Shown here: positions 36,003-44,448 of the stretch, piece by piece
Layout: each line of letters opens with the position of its first letter
How positions within the stretch are numbered: position 1 is the stretch's first letter
Assembly (NCBI RefSeq): GCF_001425865.1
Contig: NZ_LMDS01000004.1
Span: forward strand, 437,515 to 501,514
DNA length: 64,000 nt
Source: Rhizobacter sp. Root404
GTDB lineage: Bacteria > Pseudomonadota > Gammaproteobacteria > Burkholderiales > Burkholderiaceae_C
Direction: 5' to 3'
Program-made: the position numbers and the translations under genes
The notes under the pieces: generated by a model
The model's input: the letters and a program-made list of their open reading frames with translations, nothing else
The model's database searches: none
Told to the model about the DNA's origin: nothing

Positions 36003-36608
36003 ATGACGACGACCCCACCCGCGATCAGCCGCTTCCCGGTGCCCACCCTCGACAGCCTGCCGGACGACATCCGCGCCAAGATCCTCGAGGTCCAGGAAAC
36101 GGCCGGCTTTGTGCCGAACGTCTTCCTGACTCTGGCGCACCGCCCGGCCGAGTTCCGCGCGTTCTTCGCGTACCACGACGCCCTTCTGCTGCGCGATGCC
36201 GGCCCGCAGGGGCTGACGAAGGGCGAGAAGGAGATGATCATCGTCGCCACCAGCGGCGCGAACGGCTGCCTGTATTGCGTCGTCGCGCACGGCGCGATCC
36301 TGCGCATCTACGAGAAGGCGCCGATGATCGCCGACCAGATCGCCGTCAACTACCTGAAGGCCGACATCACGCCGCGGCAGAAGGCCATGCTCGGCTTCGC
36401 GATGAAGGTCTGCAACGCCTCGTACGCGCTGACCGAGGACGACTTCGCGGCGCTGCGCGAGCACGGCTGGCGCGACGAGGACGCTTGGGACATCGCCGGC
36501 ATCACCGCGTTCTTCGGGCTGTCCAACCGCATGGCCAACATGACCTCGATGCGGCCGAACGACGAGTTCTACCTGATGGGGCGGGTGCCGCGGCCGCCCA
36601 AGGCCTGA
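36003..36608 (+). CDS. Peroxidase-related, AhpD/carboxymuconolactone decarboxylase-fold enzyme
   Basis: A 201-residue cytoplasmic protein of the uncharacterised peroxidase-related family. The redox centre is GCLYCVVAHGA near residue 91, the Cys-x-x-Cys followed by the His of AhpD-like enzymes. The protein length and the C-terminal part (DIAGITAFFGLSNRMANMTS) agree with the family. It would reduce peroxides with the help of a thiol donor, but this is untested. It sits 3 bases after msbA inside an envelope cluster, so co-transcription is likely though a functional link is unclear. Confidence 0.88.
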   Translation: MTTTPPAISRFPVPTLDSLPDDIRAKILEVQETAGFVPNVFLTLAHRPAEFRAFFAYHDALLLRDAGPQGLTKGEKEMIIVATSGANGCLYCVVAHGAILRIYEKAPMIADQIAVNYLKADITPRQKAMLGFAMKVCNASYALTEDDFAALREHGWRDEDAWDIAGITAFFGLSNRMANMTSMRPNDEFYLMGRVPRPPKA

Positions 36609-36618
36609 CGCCGGCGCG

Positions 36619-37506
36619 ATGTTCTCGATCATCATCCCGACCTGGAACAACCTGCCGTTCCTGCAGCTCGCGGTCGACACGATCCGGCGCCACTCGGCGC
36701 ACGCGCACGAGATCCTGGTGCACGTCAACGACGGCTCGGACGGCACGCTCGCCTGGGTGCGCGCGCAGGGGCTGAAGCACACCGCGAGCCCGGGCAACAT
36801 CGGCATCTGCTTCGCGGTGAACCGCGTGGCCGCGCTCGCCACGCAGCCCTACCTGCTGTACCTGAACGACGACATGGCGGTGCTGCCGGGCTGGGACACG
36901 CGACTGCTGGAGATCGCGCAGCGCCTGGCCGGCCGGCGCTTCATGCTGTCGTCGACGATGGTCGAGCCCGGGGGTGCCAACAACCGCTGCACCGTGGCCG
37001 CCGACTACGGCCGTGACGCCGCGACCTTCCGCGAGGCCGAGCTGATCGCCGCGCTGCCGTCCCTGCGCCGCGCCCACTGGCTCGGCTCGACCTGGCCGCC
37101 CACGCTGCTGCCGACCTGGATGTGGACCGAGGTCGGCGGCTACAGCACCGAGCTCTCGCCCGGCATGAGCAGCGACAACGACCTGTCGATGAAGCTCTGG
37201 CATGCCGGCTGCCGCACCTTCATCGGCCTGGGCGACAGCTTCGTCTACCACTTCGCCTGCGTCTCGACCGGGCGCATCGTCAAGAACGACGGGCGGCTGC
37301 AGTTCCTGCACAAGTGGGGCATCAGCCAGCGCGACTTCGACCGCATCTGCCTGTATCGCGGCGAGCCGGTCGAGCTCGATGTCGCGCTGAAGGGCCGCAC
37401 GCTCGACGAGGCGGACCGCGCGCTGCTCGCCAAGGCCCGGCTGCGCGCGCGGTTGTCGATGACCTACAAGCCGGCCGTCGCCTTCACCGCCGACGACCGG
37501 GCCTGA
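36619..37506 (+). CDS. Family 2 glycosyltransferase
   Basis: A 295-residue GT-A glycosyltransferase, predicted cytoplasmic or membrane-associated. It starts FSIIIPTWNNLPFLQLAVDT, has VNDGSDGT and the metal-binding YLNDDMAVLPGWD motif near residue 80, then a WMWTEVGGY segment typical of acceptor recognition. The acceptor and the sugar are unknown; the neighbours suggest LPS or another surface glycan. It begins 10 bases after the peroxidase-related gene and is followed after 4 bases by the GT4 gene. Confidence 0.85.
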   Translation: MFSIIIPTWNNLPFLQLAVDTIRRHSAHAHEILVHVNDGSDGTLAWVRAQGLKHTASPGNIGICFAVNRVAALATQPYLLYLNDDMAVLPGWDTRLLEIAQRLAGRRFMLSSTMVEPGGANNRCTVAADYGRDAATFREAELIAALPSLRRAHWLGSTWPPTLLPTWMWTEVGGYSTELSPGMSSDNDLSMKLWHAGCRTFIGLGDSFVYHFACVSTGRIVKNDGRLQFLHKWGISQRDFDRICLYRGEPVELDVALKGRTLDEADRALLAKARLRARLSMTYKPAVAFTADDRA

Positions 37507-37510
37507 CGCG

Positions 37511-38593
37511 GTGACGCTCGAGACCCTCGCGATCAGCAACCACGGCCTGCGCGCGAGCGGCGGCATCGAGCGCTACGCGATGACGCTGGTGCGCGGCCTG
37601 CACGAGCGCGGCATCAAGCCGGTGCTGATCGCGAAGGCGTTCGACACCCGCCTGCCCGAATACGGCTGGGTCACGCCCGTGCACACCAGCGTGAAGGCCG
37701 CGCCGGGCAAGCTGCGCGACCTGTTCTTCGACTGGCGCATCGGGCGCGTCAAGCGCCGGCTCGGCCTGTTCCCGCTGATCGGTTGCAATCAGACGCGCTG
37801 GTCGGACATCGCGATCTGCGGCGGCACGCACCCGGGCTTCCTCGAAGCGATGGGCGAGCGCGCGACCCTCAACGACCGCTGGAAGATCGGCCTGGAACGC
37901 GCGCATTTCGAGAACGCGCAGGTCATCGTCGCGCATTCGGCGCGCATGCGCGACGAGGTGGTGCGCCACTACGGCATCGACGCACGCAAGATCACGCTGC
38001 TCTATCCGCCGGTCGATGGCGGGCGCTTCTCGCGCGTCGATCCTCGGCAGCGCAGCGCGTTGCGCGCAGCGCTCGATCTGCCCGAGGACCGCGCTGTCTT
38101 CCTGCTCGCGTCGACCGGCCACAAGCGCAAGGGTCTCGACCTGCTGGTCGACTTCTTCTCACGCACCGACCTGCCCGTCACGCTGGTCGTCGCCGGCCGC
38201 GCGATGCAGGGCACAGCGCGCAACGTGCGCCACCTCGGCTACCGCAGCGACATCGAGAACGTCTACCGCGCCGTCGATTTCACCGTGATGGCCTCGCGCT
38301 ACGAGCCGTTCGGCCTGGTCGGCGTCGAATCGGTGCTGTGCGGCACGCCGGTGCTGCTGGCCGACGATGCCGGCTGCGCCGAGATCATCAACGAGCGCGG
38401 TCAGCTGCCCTTCTCGCTCGCGCAGCCCGAATCGCTGGAGCGCGCGGTCGCGCAGGCCGTCGCGCGCTGGCAGGCGGGCACGCACCGCATCGCCGAGCCG
38501 CTGCAGTCGCTGGGCTACGACCCGCGCGTCTCGACCCACGTGGCAGCGCTGCTCGCAATCGCGGGGCGGCTCCTCCCCGGCGCGACGCCGTGA
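37511..38593 (+). CDS. Family 4 glycosyltransferase (GT-B)
   Basis: A 360-residue retaining glycosyltransferase of the GT4/RfaG type. A GTG start at 37511 gives ISNHGLRASGGIERYAMTLV, the N-terminal acceptor domain. The C-terminal domain has LLASTGHKRKGLDLLV, the sugar-nucleotide segment YRSDIENVYRAVDFTVM and the EX7E-type motif EPFGLVGVESVLCGTPVL. The stop overlaps the next gene's GTG by 4 bases. Donor and acceptor are not evident; a lipopolysaccharide core role is likely. Confidence 0.87.
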   Translation: MTLETLAISNHGLRASGGIERYAMTLVRGLHERGIKPVLIAKAFDTRLPEYGWVTPVHTSVKAAPGKLRDLFFDWRIGRVKRRLGLFPLIGCNQTRWSDIAICGGTHPGFLEAMGERATLNDRWKIGLERAHFENAQVIVAHSARMRDEVVRHYGIDARKITLLYPPVDGGRFSRVDPRQRSALRAALDLPEDRAVFLLASTGHKRKGLDLLVDFFSRTDLPVTLVVAGRAMQGTARNVRHLGYRSDIENVYRAVDFTVMASRYEPFGLVGVESVLCGTPVLLADDAGCAEIINERGQLPFSLAQPESLERAVAQAVARWQAGTHRIAEPLQSLGYDPRVSTHVAALLAIAGRLLPGATP

Positions 38594-39576
38594 CCGACGC
38601 CGCGCGCCCGCTGGTCTCGATGCTGGTCCTCGCCTACCAGCAGGCCGCGACGATCGAGGCCGCGGTGCGCGGCGCCCTCGCGCAGGCGTATTCGCCGCTC
38701 GAGATCGTCATCTCGGACGACGCGTCGACCGACGCCACCTGGGCCGCGATCGAGCGCGCCGTCGCGGGCTACGGCGGACCGCATCGCCTCGTGCTCAACC
38801 GCAACCCGGGGAATCTCGGCATCGGCGCGCACCTGAACCGCATGGTCGGCCTCTCGCACGGTGAACTGCTGTTCGTCGCGGCCGGCGACGACATCTCGCT
38901 GCCGCAGCGCTGCGCACGCGTCGTCGACGCCTGGCTGGCCGCCGGGCGCCGACCCGACCTGATCTCGTCCGCGCTGGTCGACCTGGACGAATCCGGCCAC
39001 GCGCACGACGCGATCACGCCGACCGACCTCTCGACCTACCGCGACGCGGCCGACTGGATCGCGCGCCCGCCGCACGTGATCGGTGCCGCGCAAGCGTGGA
39101 CGCGACGCGTCTTCGACCGCTTCGGTCCCTTGCCCGCCGGCACGGTCGCCGAAGACCTGCTGATGGTGTTCCGCGCGATCGTCAGCGGCGGCGCGATCAC
39201 GCTCGCGGAACCGCTGGTTCAGTACCGCCGCGGCGGCATCTCGCGCCGCCGCCGCAACCTGCACGCGCGCGACGTGGTCGAGCGGCTGCTGAAGAACAAC
39301 CGCCACGCGCTGGTCGAGCTGCCGCAACTGCTCGCCGATGCCCGGCGCGCCGGGCAGCTGGAAGCAGTCGAGGACGCGCTGTCGCTGCAGTTCGAGCGCG
39401 AGGTCTTCGTGCGCGATGTGTTCGGCGCGACGACGCTGGCGCAGCGCTGGCGTGCCTTCGTCGCCGCGCGCCGCGTGCCGCTGGCGCTGCGCGCGCGCCT
39501 GCTGGTCTACGCGGCCTGCCCGGCAGTGATGGCGCCGTTCTTCGTGCTCAAACGCGTCGCGAAACGCCACGGCTGA
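38590..39576 (+). CDS. Family 2 glycosyltransferase
   Basis: A 328-residue GT-A glycosyltransferase. The start is the GTG at 38590, overlapping the previous stop (GTGA); the frame continues upstream through the GT4 gene but without sense there. Motifs are LVSMLVLAYQQAATIEAAVR, VISDDASTDATW and VAAGDDISLPQRC. A C-terminal helical region (residues 230-328) ends in a hydrophobic segment near AACPAVMAPFFVL that may attach it to the membrane. It is the last gene of the envelope cluster and converges on rng. Confidence 0.85.
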   Translation: MTDAARPLVSMLVLAYQQAATIEAAVRGALAQAYSPLEIVISDDASTDATWAAIERAVAGYGGPHRLVLNRNPGNLGIGAHLNRMVGLSHGELLFVAAGDDISLPQRCARVVDAWLAAGRRPDLISSALVDLDESGHAHDAITPTDLSTYRDAADWIARPPHVIGAAQAWTRRVFDRFGPLPAGTVAEDLLMVFRAIVSGGAITLAEPLVQYRRGGISRRRRNLHARDVVERLLKNNRHALVELPQLLADARRAGQLEAVEDALSLQFEREVFVRDVFGATTLAQRWRAFVAARRVPLALRARLLVYAACPAVMAPFFVLKRVAKRHG

Positions 39577-39591
39577 AGCCGCCCGCGCGCC

Positions 39592-41115
39592 TCACAGCAG
39601 CACGATGTCGTACTGCTCCGGCGACCCCAGCGGCTCGGCCTGCAGCGAGATCGGCTTGCCGATGAAATCGGACAACCCCGCCAGGTGCTGGCTCTCCTCG
39701 TCGAGCAGCATCTCGACGACCGCGGCCGACGCGACGATGCGGAACTCCTTCGGGTTGAACTGCCGCGCCTCGCGCAGGATCTCGCGCAGGATGTCGTAGC
39801 AGACGCTGCGCGGCGTCTTGACCTGCCCGCGGCCCTCGCACACCGGGCAGACCTCGCACAGCATGTGCGCGAGCGACTCGCGGGTGCGTTTGCGCGTCAT
39901 TTCCACGAGCCCGAGTTGCGTGAATCCGCTGACCGTGATCTTGGTGCGGTCGCGCGCGAGCTGCTTGCGCAGCTCGGCGAGCACCGCGGTCTGGTGCTCC
40001 TCGCGGGTCATGTCGATGAAATCGATGATGATGATGCCGCCGAGGTTGCGCAGCCGCAGCTGGCGCGCGATCGCCTGGCCGGCTTCGAGGTTGGTCTTGA
40101 AGATCGTGTCGTCGAAATTGCGCGCGCCGACGAAGCCGCCGGTGTTGACGTCGATCGTCGTCAGCGCCTCGGTCTGGTCGATGATCAGGTAGCCGCCGCT
40201 CTTCAGGTCGACGCGCCGCGTCAGCGCCTTGGCGATCTCCTCGTCGATGTTGAACAGGTCGAAGATCGGCCGCTCGCCGGCGTAATGTTCCAGCTTGGCG
40301 ACCGAGGTCGGCGTGAACTCGCGGCCGAACTTCTGCAGCGACTCGAACTGCAGGCTCGAATCGACGCGCACCGCCTGCGTGCCGTCGTGGGTCAGGTCGC
40401 GCAGCACGCGCTCAGCCAGGCTCAGGTCCTGGTGCAGCAGCGTGCCGGGCGGCGACTTGAAGCTGCGGTCGCGCACCGTCGCCCAGGTCTTGCGCAGGTA
40501 GCGAATGTCGTCGGCCAGCTCCTCGTCGCTCGCCTCCTCGGCGTTGGTGCGCAGGATGAAGCCGCCTTGCGGGCCGCTGCCCTCGGGCACCTGCGCGAGG
40601 ATGTTCATGCGCGCGCGCAGCTGCTCGCGCAGCTCGTGCGAACCGATCTTCTGCGAGATGCCGATGTGGTCGTCCTGCGGCAGGAACACCAGCAGCCGAC
40701 CGGCGATGCTGACCTGGGTCGACAGGCGCGCGCCCTTGGTGCCGATCGGGTCCTTGATGACCTGCACGGTCAGCGTCTGGCCCTCGAACACGAGCCGCTC
40801 GATCGGCGTCTGCGGCGGCGCGTCGCCGCTGCGCTGACCGCCGACAGTACCGCGTGGCCCGCCGCTGAAGGTGCTGCGCGGCACCACGCCGGCCACCTGC
40901 ACGTCGGCCACGTGCAGGAACGCGGCGCGCTCCAGGCCGATGTCGATGAACGCCGACTGCATGCCCGGCAGCACCCGCACCACCTTGCCCGCGTAGATGT
41001 TGCCGACCAGTCCGCGTTCGAGCGCGCGTTCGATGTGCAGCTCCTGCACCGCGCCGTTCTCGACCACCGCGACGCGGGTTTCCTGCGGGGTCCAGTTGAT
41101 CAGGATGTCCTGCAT
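39592..41115 (-). CDS. rng: Ribonuclease G
   Basis: Endoribonuclease of 507 residues that matures 16S rRNA 5' ends and degrades mRNAs. It has an N-terminal S1 domain (IYAGKVVRVLPGMQSAFIDIG near residue 40), the RNase H-like catalytic domain with the Mg-binding motif TTIDVNTGGFVG and DFIDM (acidic residues of the active site), and the zinc-link LCEVCPVCEGRGQVKT near residue 425. Length and motifs fit RNase G rather than the longer RNase E. In many proteobacteria it follows maf; here it is 9 bases downstream of the selenophosphate synthetase gene. Confidence 0.95.
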   Translation of the reverse strand: MQDILINWTPQETRVAVVENGAVQELHIERALERGLVGNIYAGKVVRVLPGMQSAFIDIGLERAAFLHVADVQVAGVVPRSTFSGGPRGTVGGQRSGDAPPQTPIERLVFEGQTLTVQVIKDPIGTKGARLSTQVSIAGRLLVFLPQDDHIGISQKIGSHELREQLRARMNILAQVPEGSGPQGGFILRTNAEEASDEELADDIRYLRKTWATVRDRSFKSPPGTLLHQDLSLAERVLRDLTHDGTQAVRVDSSLQFESLQKFGREFTPTSVAKLEHYAGERPIFDLFNIDEEIAKALTRRVDLKSGGYLIIDQTEALTTIDVNTGGFVGARNFDDTIFKTNLEAGQAIARQLRLRNLGGIIIIDFIDMTREEHQTAVLAELRKQLARDRTKITVSGFTQLGLVEMTRKRTRESLAHMLCEVCPVCEGRGQVKTPRSVCYDILREILREARQFNPKEFRIVASAAVVEMLLDEESQHLAGLSDFIGKPISLQAEPLGSPEQYDIVLL

Positions 41116-41124
41116 CAGGCGCCG

Positions 41125-42186
41125 TCAGGCCGTGACCCGAAGGCCCGCGCCGGCTTCCATGCGACCGATGACGGCGGCCTGGTCGAAACCGCCTTGCGCG
41201 AACACGCGCAGCACGTCGTCGGCGACTTCCGGCGCGCAACTCACCAGCAGGCCGCCGGAGGTCTGCGGGTCGGAGAGCAGGTCGCGGGCTGTGGCCGGCA
41301 GCGCCGCGTCCAGCGTGACCTGCGTGCCGTAGCCTTCCCAATTGCGCCCCGACGCGCCGGTGACGAAACCGTCCGCGGCCATCGCGCCGACGCCCGGCAG
41401 CAGCGGCACGCGCGGCCACTCGATCACGGCGCGCAGCCCGGCGCCGCGTGCGAGCTCCAGCGTGTGGCCGGCCAGGCCGAAGCCGGTGATGTCGGTCAGG
41501 GCGTGCACGCCGTCCATCGCGGCGAAGGCGATGCCGGGCTTGTTCAGCATCGTGGTCGTACGCACGAGCTGCGCGTAGCCGTCCGCGTCGAGCTTGTTCT
41601 TCTTCAGCGCCGCCGAGAGCACGCCCACGCCCAGCGGCTTTCCCAGGATCAGCACGTCGCCGGCCTTCGCGTCGGCGTTGCGGCGCACCTTGTCCGGGTG
41701 CACCAGGCCCAGCACCACCAGGCCGTAGATCGGCTCGACCGAATCGATCGTGTGGCCGCCGGCGATCGGGATGCCGGCTTCGCGGCAGATCGCCTCGCCG
41801 CCCTTGATGATCTGGCCGATCGCTTCGAGCGGCAGCTGGTTCACCGGCATCGCGACCAGCGCCAGCGCCATGATCGGCTGCCCGCCCATCGCATAGACGT
41901 CGCTGATCGCGTTGGTGGCGGCGATGCGGCCGAAGTCGTACGGGTCGTCGACGATCGGCATGAAGAAGTCGGTCGTCGCGATCAGCGCCTGGGTGTCGTT
42001 AAGCCGGTAGACCGCCGCGTCGTCGGCGGTCTCGATGCCGACCATCAGCTCCTTCGGGATCAGCCCGCCGCCGCTGTTCTTCAGGATCTCCGACAGCACG
42101 CCGGGCGCGATCTTGCAGCCGCAGCCGCCGCCGTGGGAGAAGCTGGTCAGGCGCAGCGCGCCGGGCGGGGTGTCGAGTGGGTTCAT
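41125..42186 (-). CDS. selD: Selenophosphate synthetase (SelD; SenC role in selenoneine pathway)
   Basis: Makes selenophosphate from selenide and ATP. The protein has 353 residues. Catalytic Cys22 and Lys25 are in GGGCGCK, matching E. coli Cys17 and Lys20; selenocysteine is not used. ETADDAAVY, TTDFFMPIVDDP and AGGHTIDSVEPIYG are the nucleotide and metal sites. It overlaps senB by 4 bases (ATGA). In the Variovorax selenoneine cluster the SelD homologue is SenC, dedicated to supplying SenB. Whether this copy also serves tRNA selenation or selenocysteine synthesis cannot be told here; no selA, selB, selU or selC lies in the window. Confidence 0.93.
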   Translation of the reverse strand: MNPLDTPPGALRLTSFSHGGGCGCKIAPGVLSEILKNSGGGLIPKELMVGIETADDAAVYRLNDTQALIATTDFFMPIVDDPYDFGRIAATNAISDVYAMGGQPIMALALVAMPVNQLPLEAIGQIIKGGEAICREAGIPIAGGHTIDSVEPIYGLVVLGLVHPDKVRRNADAKAGDVLILGKPLGVGVLSAALKKNKLDADGYAQLVRTTTMLNKPGIAFAAMDGVHALTDITGFGLAGHTLELARGAGLRAVIEWPRVPLLPGVGAMAADGFVTGASGRNWEGYGTQVTLDAALPATARDLLSDPQTSGGLLVSCAPEVADDVLRVFAQGGFDQAAVIGRMEAGAGLRVTA

Positions 42187-43205
42187 GGTGCGAGTCTCCT
42201 GCGGATCTTCGGATGATCGATTGTGTCAGTGGCGCGAAGGTCGCGTGGACCGAGCATGTCGTCGAGCAGCGCGCGCACGCGGCCGGCCTCGACGGCGGGC
42301 GCGAAGTCGGCTTCGCGCGCCGCGCACTGGGCGGCCAGGCCGGCGGCGAACGCGGGTTCGGCGGCAAAGCGCTGCATCAGCGCGGCCAGCGCGGCCGCGT
42401 CGCCAACCGGGAAGTAGCCGCCATAGTCGGCGCCGAGCAACCCGACATTGCCGTCGATCCGGCTCGCCAGCACCGGCACGCCGGAGCGCACCGCCTCGAT
42501 CACGACGTTCGCGCCGCCCTCCATGCGGCTCATGTGGACGAGCGCGCGCGAGCGGGCGATCCAGCGCCGCGCGGCCGGCGCCTCGAGACCGCCGAGCCAG
42601 CGGTAGTGCGGGCACGCCTGCATCGTGCGCGTGGCGGCCTCGCCCAGCGCCGGATCGAGCGGGCGGCCGATATGGACGACGCGGATCGGTGTCCGCGCCG
42701 GCAGGAGGCGGACGGCCGCCAGCAGCGTCAGCGGGTCCTTCTCGTCGCGCAGGTGGCCGACCGCGGTCATCGTCAGGTGGCCACGCGCCCCGTCGCTGCG
42801 GCGCAGCCGCGCTGCCGACTGGACGATGCAGCGGGCGCGGCCGCGCACGGCCGCGGGCAAAGCCTTCAGCGCCTCGGCCTGCAGCACGACGACGTGGCTG
42901 GCACACTCCAGGGCATGTCGAGCACGCGCGTCGGTCTGCAGATCCCGGTACAGGTCGGTGCCGGTCATCACCACGGCCAGCGGCCGCTGCGGATGCAGCG
43001 CGTGGAAGCGCTCGATCGAGTCGGCCGAGCGGCGCGCGTGCAGCGCGATCAGCGCGTCGGCCGGTTCGCCGTCCCACGCGAGTTGCAGACGGACCTCGGC
43101 GCGCGGCGCGAGGAAGCGCCCCCAGCGCGAAGCCGTGTGCCAATTGCCGTTGTTGGCCGCGGCGAGCGCCGGCGTCACGATGCAGACGCGAAGCGGATGG
43201 ACCAT
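42183..43205 (-). CDS. senB: Selenosugar synthase SenB (GT4-like)
   Basis: A 340-residue glycosyltransferase-fold protein that in the known pathway couples selenophosphate with a UDP-N-acetyl sugar to give a selenosugar. VCIVTPALAAANNGNWHTA at the start, VVMTGTDLYRD, and the donor site SRMEGGANVVIEAVRSG with GVPVLAS match the family (TIGR04348). The start at 43205 is the family start; the frame is open upstream through senA antisense. It is flanked by the SelD gene (coupled) and the divergent senA gene, the SenABC set. Confidence 0.88.
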   Translation of the reverse strand: MVHPLRVCIVTPALAAANNGNWHTASRWGRFLAPRAEVRLQLAWDGEPADALIALHARRSADSIERFHALHPQRPLAVVMTGTDLYRDLQTDARARHALECASHVVVLQAEALKALPAAVRGRARCIVQSAARLRRSDGARGHLTMTAVGHLRDEKDPLTLLAAVRLLPARTPIRVVHIGRPLDPALGEAATRTMQACPHYRWLGGLEAPAARRWIARSRALVHMSRMEGGANVVIEAVRSGVPVLASRIDGNVGLLGADYGGYFPVGDAAALAALMQRFAAEPAFAAGLAAQCAAREADFAPAVEAGRVRALLDDMLGPRDLRATDTIDHPKIRRRLAP

Positions 43206-43236
43206 GTGCCGATGTTGCCATGCCCCGGAGCGGCCG

Positions 43237-44406
43237 GTGCCTGACGCGCGGCGGCTGGCCGGCGCCGCCCTGGCGGACGCTTTGAGAGACAGCCGCGCGC
43301 GGACCTGGGCGCTCGTCGGCGACCTCGACGACGCGCAGTGGGCACCGGCGCGCCGCCCCGGCGTCAACCCGATCGCGTGGGAGCTGGCGCACCTGGCGTG
43401 GTTTGCCGAGTTCTGGATGCTGCGCGGCCCGCACGGGCGCGACGCGCAGGGCCACGCAACGGCGCGAGGTCCGGCGCGCTTCATTGCGCCCGATGCCCAC
43501 TTCGATTCGGCGCGCCTGGCCCATGCCGAGCGCTGGACGACGCCGATGCCCGACCGCGCGACGCTGGCGACCTGGATGCAGCGCCAGCTCGACGCCTGCA
43601 TCGACGCGCTGCCCGCAGGCGCCGACGATGAGGCGCTCTACTTCGCCCGCCTCGCGCTGTTCCACGAGGACATGCACGGCGAGGCCTTCTGCTGGCTGCG
43701 CGCCGCGCTCGGCTATCCGGCGCCGCCCGGCGTCGACGCGCCGCGCGTGTCGGCCGCGCGGCCGCGCGCGGTGCCCGCCGGCCGCGTCGAGCTCGGCGCG
43801 GGCGCCGGCTTCGCGTTCGACAACGAACAACCGCCGCAACACGTGGCGTTCGCCGCGCACGAGATCGACAGCGCCCCGCTGCGCGCTGGCGAATTCGCCC
43901 GCTTCGTCGAGTCTGGCGGCTACGAGCAGCCCGCGTTCTGGCCGGCCGAGGCCGGCGCCTGGCGCGCGCAGAGTGGCGTTCCCCATCCCCAGCGCTGGCG
44001 CCGCAGTGCCGACGGCGCGTGGCAGCAGCGCTGGTTCGACCGCTGGCTCCCGCTGGACCCGGCCGCGCCGGTGATTCACGTCAACGCCTTCGAGGCCGAG
44101 GCCTACTGCCGCTGGGCCGGGCGCCGTTTGCCGAGCGCGGCGGAATGGGAACATTCGGCCCGCGATGCGCCCGGTTTCGAATGGGGCCGCAGCGTCTGGG
44201 AGTGGACTGCCGATCCGTTCGCGCCCTGCCCCGGTTTCACGCCCGGGCCGTACCGCGAGTATTCCGAACCGTGGTTCGGCACCCACCGCGAACTGCGCGG
44301 CGGCGCGTTCGCGACCCACGCGCGGCTGCACGACGCGCGCTACCGCAATTTCTTCGAGCCGCAGCGCACCGATATATTCGCGGGCTTCCGCACCGCCGCG
44401 CGCTGA
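43237..44406 (+). CDS. senA: Selenoneine synthase SenA (EgtB homologue)
   Basis: Non-heme iron enzyme of 389 residues that joins the selenosugar to hercynine. An N-terminal DinB-like domain carries the iron triad HEDMHGE (His143, His147, Glu149), plus His52 in AHLAWF. The C-terminal half is an FGE-sulfatase domain with HVNAFEAEAYCRWAGRRLPS and VWEWTADPF. The GTG at 43237 with GGAG upstream is preferred; an ATG at 43204 would overlap the senB start codon. By sequence alone it could be EgtB (sulfur), but senB and selD next door argue for selenium. The histidine methyltransferase EgtD needed for hercynine is not in the window. Confidence 0.85.
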   Translation: MPDARRLAGAALADALRDSRARTWALVGDLDDAQWAPARRPGVNPIAWELAHLAWFAEFWMLRGPHGRDAQGHATARGPARFIAPDAHFDSARLAHAERWTTPMPDRATLATWMQRQLDACIDALPAGADDEALYFARLALFHEDMHGEAFCWLRAALGYPAPPGVDAPRVSAARPRAVPAGRVELGAGAGFAFDNEQPPQHVAFAAHEIDSAPLRAGEFARFVESGGYEQPAFWPAEAGAWRAQSGVPHPQRWRRSADGAWQQRWFDRWLPLDPAAPVIHVNAFEAEAYCRWAGRRLPSAAEWEHSARDAPGFEWGRSVWEWTADPFAPCPGFTPGPYREYSEPWFGTHRELRGGAFATHARLHDARYRNFFEPQRTDIFAGFRTAAR

Positions 44407-44448
44407 CACGCCGGCACGCTCCACTTCCACGCCAACCAGGGCCGCTCC

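Noticed and set aside
34170..36842. 890-codon open frame antisense to msbA and the peroxidase-related gene
   Set aside because: Low-complexity Arg/His/Asp composition, and both plus-strand genes are full-length with all motifs.
41125..42186. Selenocysteine insertion machinery
   Set aside because: Only selD is present; no selA, selB or tRNA-Sec is seen, and the neighbours point to selenoneine. SelD itself has Cys, not an in-frame UGA.
43237..44406. Ergothioneine enzyme EgtB
   Set aside because: The fold and iron triad fit EgtB too, but no egtC or egtD is adjacent, while senB and selD are; the SenA call is preferred though not proven.
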